Source of the DNA: Salmonella enterica subsp. enterica serovar Typhimurium str. LT2 | GTDB taxonomy: Bacteria; Pseudomonadota; Gammaproteobacteria; Enterobacterales; Enterobacteriaceae | Reading direction: 5' to 3' | DNA length: 64,000 nt | NCBI RefSeq assembly: GCF_000006945.2 | Contig: NC_003197.2 | Location: forward strand, 2,356,001-2,420,000 | Shown: piece by piece, positions 43,432 to 52,074 of the stretch | How the letters are laid out: the number at the start of each line of letters is the position of its first letter | Position numbering within the stretch: the stretch's first letter is position 1 | Made by a program: the position numbers and the translations under genes | Notes under the pieces: model-generated | The model's database searches: none | The model's input: the letters and a program-made list of their open reading frames with translations, nothing else | What the model was told of the DNA's origin: nothing

Positions 43432-44214
43432 TTAAGATGCGAGTGAGTCGAAGGGACTTTTCCATCCCAACAGGCGTGAAATATCTTTGGCACAGGCAAT
43501 AGCTTTACCGGCCAAATAATCTAGATTCTCTTCGTTGATTTGCAGGCGCGTGCCGACCACTGAAATTGCCGCGGTCAGTTCGTTTCTGGCATTAAATACC
43601 GGTGCGGCAACGCAGCGGACATCCGGATAATCCTCCCCGTTATCAAAGCTCCATCCTCGCTGGCGAATGCGCTCCAGCTCATCATTCAATTGTTGCGGCT
43701 CGGTGATGGTGGTCAGCGTGGCTCGCTCCCATACCAGTTGTTCAATAATGGCTTTGCGTACGGCGGCCGGCTGCCATGCCAGCAGGCATTTGCCGATGCC
43801 GGAACGATAAAGAGAGAGGCTTTTCCCCTCATGCGAGCGCACGCTGATAGTGGATGAGGATTCCACTTTCAGTATGTAATACGCATTTTCGTGGTCGATG
43901 ATCCCCAAGTGACACAGCAGCCCGGTTTCATCCATCAGTTGTGTTAGACGAGGACGCGCCAGCTCCCGCAGATCCATCTTGCTGAGCGCATGACCCGACA
44001 ATTCAACGAGCTTAGTCCACAGGCAGTAGTTATCCTGATGATCGAGGCTAATAAATCGCTGACGTTTTAATTCATTCAACAGCAGGTACGCGGTGCTTTT
44101 TGGAATACGCAGCGTTTCAATAATGATTGCCGCGCTGCATGGGCCAATACGCGCGATCAAATTGAGGATGTCGATTGCGCGAGTAAGAGCCGGGACTTTA
44201 CTTGATTCCAACAT
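43432..44214 (-). CDS. yfaX: YfaX (RhmR), IclR-family regulator of L-rhamnonate genes
   Basis: The 260-residue protein has the IclR plan: N-terminal winged helix (I-P-K-S-T-A-Y-L-L-L-N-E-L as recognition region) and a C-terminal effector domain (G-K-C-L-L-A-W, P-D-V-R-C-V-A-A-P-V-F). It heads the yfaX-W-V-U unit on the minus strand and is probably autoregulated, since inverted repeats overlap its own Shine-Dalgarno. Confidence 0.93.
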   Translation of the reverse strand: MLESSKVPALTRAIDILNLIARIGPCSAAIIIETLRIPKSTAYLLLNELKRQRFISLDHQDNYCLWTKLVELSGHALSKMDLRELARPRLTQLMDETGLLCHLGIIDHENAYYILKVESSSTISVRSHEGKSLSLYRSGIGKCLLAWQPAAVRKAIIEQLVWERATLTTITEPQQLNDELERIRQRGWSFDNGEDYPDVRCVAAPVFNARNELTAAISVVGTRLQINEENLDYLAGKAIACAKDISRLLGWKSPFDSLAS

Positions 44215-44221
44215 ATTGGAC

Positions 44222-44247
44222 TCCAGTCTGAGACACTGGAATCAGTG
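44222..44247 (-). promoter_or_regulatory. Overlapping inverted repeats at the yfaX translation start, candidate IclR operator
   Basis: TCCAGT-N7-ACTGGA lies at 44222-44240 and CACTG-GAAT-CAGTG at 44234-44247. On the minus strand the first repeat contains the GGAG Shine-Dalgarno of yfaX, which ends 6 bases before the start codon. Binding here would block the yfaX transcript start or leader. Pattern match only. Confidence 0.45.
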
Positions 44248-44395
44248 TGAAAGGTCAGTAGGGAAAAAATTGTGAAGCGCGTCAAAGCTTATCCGCCTTC
44301 CAACGGAGTGGAAGGGTTAACCATATAAATGTGAATTAACGCACGTATTACTTTGTATTCAGTACAATTGGCTGGACAAAAAAGCAGATGATATT

Positions 44396-44426
44396 GCCGG
44401 ATAATGGCATAGCGGCCTTATCCGGC
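44396..44426. repeat. REP-like inverted repeat between yfaX and yfaY
   Basis: GCCGGATAA and TTATCCGGC form a 9-bp stem with a 13-base loop. The sequence is that of a single REP-type hairpin. It lies just downstream of the yfaY stop on the minus strand and may serve as its 3' hairpin; no T run follows. Confidence 0.5.
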
Positions 44427-44463
44427 TCACGATGTCGTTCCCATCGCAGATAAGAGAAAGGGA

Positions 44464-45660
44464 TTATGATGTCAATGATTCAACCACGTCTATCCAGCCA
44501 TGCTCGCTGGTAATGTCCTCGCCATTAAGCCAGCGGCGCAGCATATTTAGCGCCATCATCGCGCAGACCTCCTGACGTATTGCCAGGCTATACCGATTGG
44601 CGCTAAAACGCACGCGTAAGGCATACGTGCCATCCGGCGTCGCCAGCGCGAAATTAAGATGTTCGTTTTCCAGCCCCGACACGGCCAGCGCCAGACCGGC
44701 ATAATGATTGCTGCGCCGTTCTGTCGTCCAGTGTGCCGTTTGCGCCAGCGTCTCTTCCTGAGAAGGAACGACTTCGCTGGCAAGAACAGGCGCCCCGGCG
44801 CGGGAAAGCTGTAGCGCCAGTAAGCCGCTGGTGTATTGCTCGCTCAACGTCAGACTCAACTGCCTTTCCTGCAGGCGGCGGGCTATTTGCGCCGGCAGGT
44901 TTTCCGTACCTTCAAAAATCAGGTTCTGCCCGGCAACCCGTTTGACCTCTGGCCATAACGCCAGCATCGCCTCCCGTTGCGTCGCCGGGCCGGTCAATTT
45001 CAGTTCAATGATCGGCATTGATGAGCGATACCCCATCGTCACGCCGGGCGGCAACGGCAGTGAATCGAGACGCTGCGCGAGGTCACTTTCTGAACGTCCA
45101 AAAGTCGTTAACCGCAGGCAAAGCGGCGGCTCCGGCAGCGAAAAACGCGCGCGTAACCGCGGTAAGATTTCCTTCTCCACCATAACCTTAAATTCAGACG
45201 GTACGCCGGGGGTGAAAAACATCAGGCAGCGGTTGAGCTGTAGCGCAAATCCACAGGCAGTGCCGAGCGGATTATTAATAAACTCCGCGCTGGCAGGCAG
45301 TTCCGCCTGTTTACGGTTGCTCGGCGCCATCACGCGGCCACGCTGCTGAAAGTAGCGTTCCATTTCGGTCAGCCACGCCTGGTGCAGTACTAATCCTTCG
45401 CCTTTTGCCGTTGCCGCGGCGAGCGCGCTTAAATCATCGCTGGTCGGCCCTAACCCGCCATTAACAATCAAAACATCAGCATGTTGACTGCGTTCACGCA
45501 AGATAGCGACCAGACTGTCCAGATTATCGCCTACCGTATTTCGCCGTGATAACGGAACGCCCTGATGAAAGAAAAAATCAGCCAGCCAGGCGGCATTGGT
45601 GTCAACGATTTGTCCGTGCAACACCTCATCCCCGGTGGATAGCATTTCCACATTTAGCAT
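44464..45660 (-). CDS. yfaY: YfaY, CinA-like protein (molybdopterin-binding-type domain plus C-terminal CinA domain)
   Basis: The 398-residue protein has an N-terminal MoCF-like domain (S-T-G-D-E-V-L-H-G-Q-I-V-D-T-N-A near residue 8, N-G-G-L-G-P-T-S-D-D-L near 65) and a C-terminal CinA domain. Family members with an intact C-domain hydrolyse nicotinamide mononucleotide; the catalytic S-x-T-x2-T-A-G-x-K pattern appears altered here to L-S-E-Q-Y-T-S-G-L, so that activity is doubtful. The last 168 bp have a second copy at 39864-40031. Confidence 0.9.
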   Translation of the reverse strand: MLNVEMLSTGDEVLHGQIVDTNAAWLADFFFHQGVPLSRRNTVGDNLDSLVAILRERSQHADVLIVNGGLGPTSDDLSALAAATAKGEGLVLHQAWLTEMERYFQQRGRVMAPSNRKQAELPASAEFINNPLGTACGFALQLNRCLMFFTPGVPSEFKVMVEKEILPRLRARFSLPEPPLCLRLTTFGRSESDLAQRLDSLPLPPGVTMGYRSSMPIIELKLTGPATQREAMLALWPEVKRVAGQNLIFEGTENLPAQIARRLQERQLSLTLSEQYTSGLLALQLSRAGAPVLASEVVPSQEETLAQTAHWTTERRSNHYAGLALAVSGLENEHLNFALATPDGTYALRVRFSANRYSLAIRQEVCAMMALNMLRRWLNGEDITSEHGWIDVVESLTS

Positions 45661-45774
45661 TGTGTTCTCCTGCTCTTATGATGAAAACACTATAACGCAA
45701 AGACGAATATGACGTGGAAAGAAGAATGACGGGAACAGGAGGAATATGGCGCGACGATTGCCGCGCCGTTAGCA

Positions 45775-46317
45775 TCAAAAGCTGGCGTTTACGCCAACAT
45801 AAGGGCCGTCAGCAATCGCATTATCGCGGTTGCCGTCTTTACCCGCCAGGTTCAGGTAACGATAACCGGCTTCAATGCTCAGCGGGCGCATAATGGTGAA
45901 ACGCGCGCCTGCATTCGCTTCTTCATAACTGTCGATACCGCTGGACAGCGAATCTGGTGAATAATAATACTCGCCGAACAGACGGAAGCTGTTGCCGATT
46001 TTCCATTGTAGCCCACCGCCGACAGCCGCCGCATAGCCTTCATCGCTGTCTTTCGGATTGGTATAAATACCTTTACCGCCGACCGTCGCCAGCAGCGGTC
46101 CCACCGGAATGTTCAGCCCCAGACCCACGCCCGCAGCATCGCCATCATCATCGTTGTGCATCCAGTTGCCGCTTAGCGCCAGTCCCGTCGATTCCGTACC
46201 AAAACCCACGCCAATGTTGGTGTAATCTTCGCCCGCCTGGCCGCTAATACTGATGGCCTGCGCCGATGCAGAAACGAACAGCATTCCGGCAAAACCTAAT
46301 AATATGCTTTTTTTCAT
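45775..46317 (-). CDS. yfaZ: YfaZ, predicted outer membrane beta-barrel protein
   Basis: The 180-residue protein has a signal peptide (M-K-K-S-I-L-L-G, ending A-Q-A), alternating amphipathic strands (G-V-G-F-G-T-E, S-I-E-A-G-Y-R-Y-L-N) and a C-terminal phenylalanine (V-G-V-N-A-S-F), the features of a small outer-membrane barrel. Start ATG 46317 was chosen since the longer open frame adds only a stretch without homology. Function is unknown to me. Confidence 0.88.
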   Translation of the reverse strand: MKKSILLGFAGMLFVSASAQAISISGQAGEDYTNIGVGFGTESTGLALSGNWMHNDDDGDAAGVGLGLNIPVGPLLATVGGKGIYTNPKDSDEGYAAAVGGGLQWKIGNSFRLFGEYYYSPDSLSSGIDSYEEANAGARFTIMRPLSIEAGYRYLNLAGKDGNRDNAIADGPYVGVNASF

Positions 46318-46595
46318 TTTTACCCTTTCCAGCAAGCACATAAAGAAAAACTCCCCAAAACGGCAGAATTGTACTGCCAGACGCTGAGGAATCAATGCAC
46401 TAAGAAACCATTCCAAAAACATATTGTAACGAAATACTACTTTCGCCATGACGCATCATTGCGCCATCACATGGCGACGCCTGCATCAACAAAATTAACA
46501 AAAAACGCAGTCTGCGTTATCGCTTCCATTTTTCACAAAGAATTTCGCAGAATGATTTGTTAAGCTGATGGCCTGGTGGTTTAAGGAAGCGACTT

Positions 46596-47021
46596 ATGCG
46601 TCAACGAACTATAGTTTGCCCATTAATTCAAAATGATGGCTGTTATCTGCTGTGCAAAATGGCCGACAACCGCGGCGTCTTTCCCGGTCAGTGGGCGCTG
46701 TCGGGCGGCGGGGTCGAGCCAGGCGAACGCATTGAAGAGGCGCTGCGTCGGGAGATTCGGGAGGAACTCGGCGAACAACTGATTCTGAGCGATATTACGC
46801 CGTGGACCTTCCGCGACGATATCCGTATTAAAACCTACGCTGATGGCAGACAAGAAGAGATTTATATGATTTATCTCATCTTCGACTGTGTTTCCGCTAA
46901 CCGCGATATATGTATTAACGACGAATTTCAGGACTACGCCTGGGTCAAGCCAGAAGAACTGGCGCTGTATGATTTGAATGTAGCGACACGCCACACATTA
47001 GCATTGAAAGGGTTATTATAA
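46596..47021 (+). CDS. nudI: NudI, Nudix nucleoside triphosphatase
   Basis: NudI hydrolyses (d)NTPs, preferring pyrimidine deoxynucleotides. The 141-residue protein carries the Nudix box near residues 38-60 (G-G-G-V-E-P-G-E-R then R-R-E-I-R-E-E-L-G-E). It stands alone between yfaZ (divergent) and ais (convergent). The divergent gap 46318-46595 shows no further feature I can support. Confidence 0.95.
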   Translation: MRQRTIVCPLIQNDGCYLLCKMADNRGVFPGQWALSGGGVEPGERIEEALRREIREELGEQLILSDITPWTFRDDIRIKTYADGRQEEIYMIYLIFDCVSANRDICINDEFQDYAWVKPEELALYDLNVATRHTLALKGLL

Positions 47022-47065
47022 TGACGACAGCCGCTTCAGGCTGTCTTTACGCTTTTAACATGCGG

Positions 47066-47671
47066 CTAGCCGGGAACAAATTCACCATCTAAAAAGAGTT
47101 TTCCGTTTTCCGCATGCATAACGAGCGCATTAAGATAGTCCGGATCAAACTTTACGCCGCGCTTATTTTTTGCAATATACGTCAAACAATGATTATGGGT
47201 AAAAATGACTATATTTTTATTCTGCGACTTTTTCAGTAACGTATTGATTGAAGCATAAATACCGCTGCCGCAATCCATCATTTTTTTATCCACCGTAAGC
47301 GACCTGCCCGCAGAAAACCAGGTTGCCGACTGGATGGTGCGCACCGTATTACTGGAATAGAGATTGTAATTTTGTATATCGGCACTGAAGGCTTTACCCA
47401 GCGCTCTGGCATCTTGCGCACCCTTGACCGTAATCCCCGTGCTGTCTGACAGGCAGGTATTATCGGAACGATCGCACCGCTCGGCATGGCGGAATAACAC
47501 GACTACCGGATGCTGCTTCGCCAGCGCCGCCAGCGCTTTACCGTTAATCTGCGGTAGACCGTTACCACTCCAGGCATGTTGTGAGGTCAACCCGGCGATA
47601 ATAACCAACGCCCCCGCCAGAATCGCGAAATAGCGTTTGTTTTTAATAAAGCGTAGGGTAAATGCCAGCAC
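47066..47671 (-). CDS. ais: Ais, lipopolysaccharide core heptose(II)-phosphate phosphatase
   Basis: The 201-residue protein has an N-terminal membrane/signal segment near residues 14-32 and the histidine phosphatase motif F-R-H-A-E-R, with the second His in F-T-H-N-H-C. Ais (PmrG) removes phosphate from heptose II of the LPS core and is controlled by PmrA, as fits its position divergent from the arn operon. Confidence 0.93.
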
Positions 47672-47854
47672 ATTAACCTCTCAGGCAGACAGTGCAGCTA
47701 ACTTAATAGCAATACAATTAAAATGAAATTCCGCAACGGAAGACCAGGCCAGAAACATAAAAACAGCTTTTGGGCATGCATAAAATGCCTTAAACTTTCG
47801 GCGAAAGCAAAGCATAATTCCGTTAAAAATTATCTTTTTACTTCACCTTAATTT

Positions 47855-47871
47855 CTTAATGTTAATTTAAT
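47855..47871 (+). promoter_or_regulatory. PmrA box of the arn operon
   Basis: CTTAAT-N5-TTTAAT matches the PmrA consensus YTTAAK-N5-YTTAAK. It lies about 100 bases before arnB, with two additional TTAAT half sites just upstream (from 47847), in the ais-arnB divergent region. Phosphorylated PmrA bound here activates arnB and probably influences ais. Confidence 0.75.
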
Positions 47872-47969
47872 CTTCATCCAGTAGGGTTCAGCTAAATGCG
47901 TTAAAAAATAAGCCCTTTTCTATTGCCGAAATATTTGAAAAGCGGCTTTCAATGGCTGAAGGAAAAATG

Positions 47970-49109
47970 ATGTCGGACTTTTTGCCTTTCTCCCGTCCGG
48001 CGATGGGCGCGGAAGAGCTTGCTGCCGTTAAGACCGTACTGGACTCAGGTTGGATAACAACCGGCCCGAAAAATCAGGAACTGGAAGCGGCGTTTTGTCG
48101 GCTAACTGGCAATCAATATGCCGTTGCCGTCAGTTCAGCCACTGCCGGTATGCACATCGCGTTGATGGCGCTGGGCATTGGTGAAGGCGACGAGGTCATT
48201 ACACCGTCAATGACGTGGGTTTCTACGCTAAATATGATCGTTTTACTCGGCGCGAACCCCGTCATGGTCGATGTCGATCGCGATACGCTGATGGTCACGC
48301 CTGAACATATCGAAGCCGCGATTACGCCACAAACCAAAGCAATTATCCCCGTCCACTACGCTGGCGCGCCCGCCGATCTGGACGCTATTTACGCTCTTGG
48401 CGAGCGTTATGGCATTCCAGTGATTGAAGACGCGGCGCACGCGACAGGAACCAGCTACAAAGGTCGCCACATTGGCGCCCGGGGCACCGCGATTTTCTCC
48501 TTCCACGCCATTAAGAACATTACCTGCGCTGAAGGCGGTATCGTCGTCACGGATAACCCGCAATTCGCCGATAAACTGCGCAGTCTCAAGTTTCACGGGC
48601 TTGGCGTTGATGCCTGGGATCGACAGAGCGGGGGACGCGCGCCACAAGCGGAAGTCCTGGCGCCGGGCTACAAATATAATTTGCCCGACCTCAACGCCGC
48701 TATCGCGCTTGCCCAGTTACAGAAACTGGATGCGCTTAACGCTCGACGCGCCGCCATCGCAGCGCAGTACCACCAGGCAATGGCAGACCTGCCTTTTCAG
48801 CCTCTGAGCCTTCCGTCGTGGGAGCATATTCACGCCTGGCATTTATTCATTATCCGGGTCGATGAAGCCCGCTGCGGTATTACCCGGGATGCTCTGATGG
48901 CATCGCTGAAAACGAAAGGCATCGGCACAGGGCTGCATTTCCGCGCCGCGCATACGCAAAAATATTATCGCGAACGTTTCCCAACGCTCACGCTGCCTGA
49001 CACCGAGTGGAACAGCGAGCGGATCTGCTCACTGCCGCTCTTCCCGGACATGACCGAGAGTGACTTTGATCGAGTCATTACCGCCCTTCATCAGATAGCA
49101 GGACAATAA
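47970..49109 (+). CDS. arnB: ArnB (PmrH), UDP-4-amino-4-deoxy-L-arabinose aminotransferase
   Basis: ArnB is a PLP enzyme that transfers an amino group from glutamate to UDP-4-keto-arabinose. The Schiff-base lysine is in F-H-A-I-K-N-I-T-C-A-E-G-G (about residue 182 with this start). ATG 47970 (379 residues, M-S-D-F-L-P-F-S-R-P) has GGA 8 bases upstream and matches E. coli; ATG 47952 gives the 385-residue form used in some annotations, without a clear Shine-Dalgarno. First gene of arnBCADTEF. Confidence 0.97.
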   Translation: MSDFLPFSRPAMGAEELAAVKTVLDSGWITTGPKNQELEAAFCRLTGNQYAVAVSSATAGMHIALMALGIGEGDEVITPSMTWVSTLNMIVLLGANPVMVDVDRDTLMVTPEHIEAAITPQTKAIIPVHYAGAPADLDAIYALGERYGIPVIEDAAHATGTSYKGRHIGARGTAIFSFHAIKNITCAEGGIVVTDNPQFADKLRSLKFHGLGVDAWDRQSGGRAPQAEVLAPGYKYNLPDLNAAIALAQLQKLDALNARRAAIAAQYHQAMADLPFQPLSLPSWEHIHAWHLFIIRVDEARCGITRDALMASLKTKGIGTGLHFRAAHTQKYYRERFPTLTLPDTEWNSERICSLPLFPDMTESDFDRVITALHQIAGQ

Positions 49110-49111
49110 GC

Positions 49112-50095
49112 ATGTTTGACGCCGCCCCCATAAAAAAAGTCTCGGTGGTTATTCCTGTCTATAACGAACAGGAAAGCCTGCCGGAATTGATAAGACGCAC
49201 CACCACCGCCTGCGAGAGCCTGGGCAAAGCGTGGGAGATTTTATTGATAGATGATGGTAGCAGCGATAGCTCGGCGGAGCTGATGGTTAAGGCGTCCCAG
49301 GAGGCCGATAGCCATATCATCTCTATTTTACTCAACCGTAACTACGGTCAACATGCAGCGATTATGGCGGGGTTTAGCCATGTAAGCGGCGATCTTATCA
49401 TTACGCTGGATGCCGATCTGCAAAACCCGCCGGAAGAGATCCCGCGCCTGGTGGCGAAAGCCGATGAAGGGTTCGATGTGGTAGGCACCGTGCGCCAGAA
49501 CCGACAGGACAGCCTGTTTCGCAAATCGGCGTCAAAAATCATTAATCTGCTGATCCAGCGCACAACGGGCAAAGCGATGGGCGATTACGGCTGCATGTTA
49601 CGCGCCTATCGCCGCCCTATTATCGATACTATGTTGCGCTGCCATGAACGCAGCACCTTTATCCCTATTCTGGCCAACATTTTCGCTCGTCGGGCTACCG
49701 AGATCCCGGTGCATCACGCTGAACGTGAATTTGGCGACTCTAAATACAGTTTTATGCGTCTCATTAACCTGATGTATGACCTGGTGACCTGCCTGACGAC
49801 GACGCCGCTGCGCCTGTTGAGTCTGCTGGGCAGCGTTATCGCCATCGGCGGGTTTAGCCTGTCGGTATTGCTTATTGTACTTCGCCTGGCGCTGGGGCCG
49901 CAGTGGGCGGCGGAAGGCGTATTTATGCTCTTTGCCGTTCTGTTTACCTTCATCGGCGCGCAATTCATCGGTATGGGACTGCTGGGCGAATACATCGGTC
50001 GCATTTATAACGATGTCCGCGCCCGCCCCCGCTATTTTGTTCAACAAGTTATCTACCCGGAAAGCACGCCGTTTACTGAGGAAAGCCACCAATGA
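49112..50095 (+). CDS. arnC: ArnC (PmrF), undecaprenyl-phosphate L-Ara4FN transferase
   Basis: ArnC moves the formylated amino-arabinose from UDP to undecaprenyl phosphate at the inner membrane. The 327-residue protein has a GT2 domain (V-V-I-P-V-Y-N-E-Q-E, D-A-D-L-Q-N-P-P-E-E) and two C-terminal membrane segments near residues 235-255 and 270-290. It overlaps arnA by 4 bases. Confidence 0.97.
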   Translation: MFDAAPIKKVSVVIPVYNEQESLPELIRRTTTACESLGKAWEILLIDDGSSDSSAELMVKASQEADSHIISILLNRNYGQHAAIMAGFSHVSGDLIITLDADLQNPPEEIPRLVAKADEGFDVVGTVRQNRQDSLFRKSASKIINLLIQRTTGKAMGDYGCMLRAYRRPIIDTMLRCHERSTFIPILANIFARRATEIPVHHAEREFGDSKYSFMRLINLMYDLVTCLTTTPLRLLSLLGSVIAIGGFSLSVLLIVLRLALGPQWAAEGVFMLFAVLFTFIGAQFIGMGLLGEYIGRIYNDVRARPRYFVQQVIYPESTPFTEESHQ

Positions 50096-52074
50096 AAGCC
50101 GTTATTTTTGCCTATCACGATATGGGATGTCAGGGGGTGCAGGCCGTACTGGATGCCGGGTATGAGATTGCCGCGATTTTCACTCATGCCGACAATCCTG
50201 CGGAAAACACCTTTTTTGGCTCCGTCTCCCGGCAGGCGGCAGAATTAGGGATTCCGGTTTATGCACCGGATAACGTAAACCATCCTATCTGGGTCGACCG
50301 CATCGCTGAGCTTGCGCCGGATATTATTTTTTCGTTCTATTACCGCAACCTGTTAAGCGAAGAAATTCTGCACCTCGCCCCGGCTGGCGCGTTCAATCTG
50401 CACGGTTCTCTATTGCCTGCCTATCGTGGCCGTGCGCCGCTAAACTGGGTTCTGGTTAACGGCGAAAGCGAAACGGGCGTAACGCTGCATCGTATGGTCA
50501 AACGTGCCGACGCCGGAGAGATTGTCGCCAGTCAACGCGTCGCTATTGCGCAGGACGATGTTGCGCTTACCCTGCATCATAAGCTATGTCAGGCCGCGCG
50601 CCAGTTGCTTAATAGCATCCTGCCCACCATGAAATGCGGCGATATACCTTCTGTTCCCCAGCGTGAGTCTGACTCTACGTATTATGGTCGCCGCAGGCCG
50701 GAAGATGGCCTTATCGACTGGCACAAACCGGTTTCCACGGTGCATAACCTGGTGCGGGCGGTAGCCGCCCCCTGGCCCGGCGCGTTCAGCTATAACGGCT
50801 CGCAAAAATTCACTATCTGGTCTTCCCGAATGTGTCCGGATGCGCAAGGCGCGCTTCCCGGCTCGGTAATTTCGGTCTCTCCGCTGCGGGTCGCCTGCGC
50901 CGATGGCGCGCTGGAGATTATTACCGGCCAGGCCGGAGACGACATTACTGTACAGGGCTCGCAGCTTGCACAGACGCTTGGTCTGGTGGCGGGCGCGCGT
51001 TTGAACCGTCCACCAGCGACCAGCGGTAAACGTCGCATTCGCGTTCTCATCCTCGGCGTCAACGGTTTTATCGGCAATCATTTGACCGAACGGTTACTGA
51101 ATGAAGAGAATTACGAGGTCTACGGTATGGATATCGGCAGCAACGCCATTAGCCGATTCCTGCTCCACCCTCGATTTCATTTCGTGGAGGGAGATATCAG
51201 CATCCACTCAGAATGGATCGAATATCATGTCAAAAAATGCGATGTCGTACTGCCGCTGGTAGCAATTGCAACCCCGATTGAATACACCCGCAACCCGCTG
51301 CGCGTCTTTGAACTTGATTTTGAAGAAAACCTGCGGATTATCCGTTATTGCGTGAAATACCGTAAACGCGTGGTTTTCCCGTCTACCTCTGAAGTGTACG
51401 GCATGTGTACGGACGCCTCTTTTGACGAAGACAAATCGAATCTGATCGTCGGGCCGGTGAATAAGCCGCGCTGGATTTACTCCGTTTCCAAACAGCTTCT
51501 CGACCGGGTGATTTGGGCTTATGGCGAAAAAGAGGGATTGCGCTTCACGCTTTTCCGTCCCTTTAACTGGATGGGGCCGCGGCTGGATAGCCTGAACGCG
51601 GCGCGTATCGGCAGTTCACGCGCGATAACGCAGTTGATTCTGAACCTGGTAGAAGGAACGCCGATCAAGCTTATCGACGGCGGTCAGCAGAAGCGCTGTT
51701 TTACCGATATTCGCGATGGGATCGAAGCATTATTCCGCATTATTGTGAATGATGGCGATCGGTGCGATGGCAAAATCATTAATATCGGCAATCCTGACAA
51801 CGAAGCCAGTATTCAGGAACTGGCGACGCTGTTGCTCGACAGTTTTGATAAGCATCCGCTGCGCTGCCATTTCCCACCGTTTGCCGGTTTCCAGGTCGTC
51901 GAAAGCCGTAGTTATTACGGCAAGGGTTATCAGGATGTCGCACACCGGAAACCCAGTATCGACAATGCCAGGCGCTGTCTGGGCTGGGAGCCGTCTATTG
52001 CGATGCGTGATACGGTTGAAGAAACGCTGGACTTCTTTCTGCGTAGCGTCGATATCGCGGAACGCGCATCATGA
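50092..52074 (+). CDS. arnA: ArnA (PmrI), bifunctional UDP-L-Ara4N formyltransferase / UDP-glucuronate decarboxylase
   Basis: The 660-residue fusion has an N-terminal formyltransferase domain (F-N-L-H-G-S-L-L-P, with catalytic His about 104) and, from about residue 315, an NAD-dependent decarboxylase of the SDR type (G-V-N-G-F-I-G-N-H; catalytic Tyr in W-I-Y-S-V-S-K). The two activities make the UDP-keto sugar used by ArnB and then formylate its product. It overlaps both neighbours by 4 bases. Confidence 0.98.
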   Translation: MKAVIFAYHDMGCQGVQAVLDAGYEIAAIFTHADNPAENTFFGSVSRQAAELGIPVYAPDNVNHPIWVDRIAELAPDIIFSFYYRNLLSEEILHLAPAGAFNLHGSLLPAYRGRAPLNWVLVNGESETGVTLHRMVKRADAGEIVASQRVAIAQDDVALTLHHKLCQAARQLLNSILPTMKCGDIPSVPQRESDSTYYGRRRPEDGLIDWHKPVSTVHNLVRAVAAPWPGAFSYNGSQKFTIWSSRMCPDAQGALPGSVISVSPLRVACADGALEIITGQAGDDITVQGSQLAQTLGLVAGARLNRPPATSGKRRIRVLILGVNGFIGNHLTERLLNEENYEVYGMDIGSNAISRFLLHPRFHFVEGDISIHSEWIEYHVKKCDVVLPLVAIATPIEYTRNPLRVFELDFEENLRIIRYCVKYRKRVVFPSTSEVYGMCTDASFDEDKSNLIVGPVNKPRWIYSVSKQLLDRVIWAYGEKEGLRFTLFRPFNWMGPRLDSLNAARIGSSRAITQLILNLVEGTPIKLIDGGQQKRCFTDIRDGIEALFRIIVNDGDRCDGKIINIGNPDNEASIQELATLLLDSFDKHPLRCHFPPFAGFQVVESRSYYGKGYQDVAHRKPSIDNARRCLGWEPSIAMRDTVEETLDFFLRSVDIAERAS

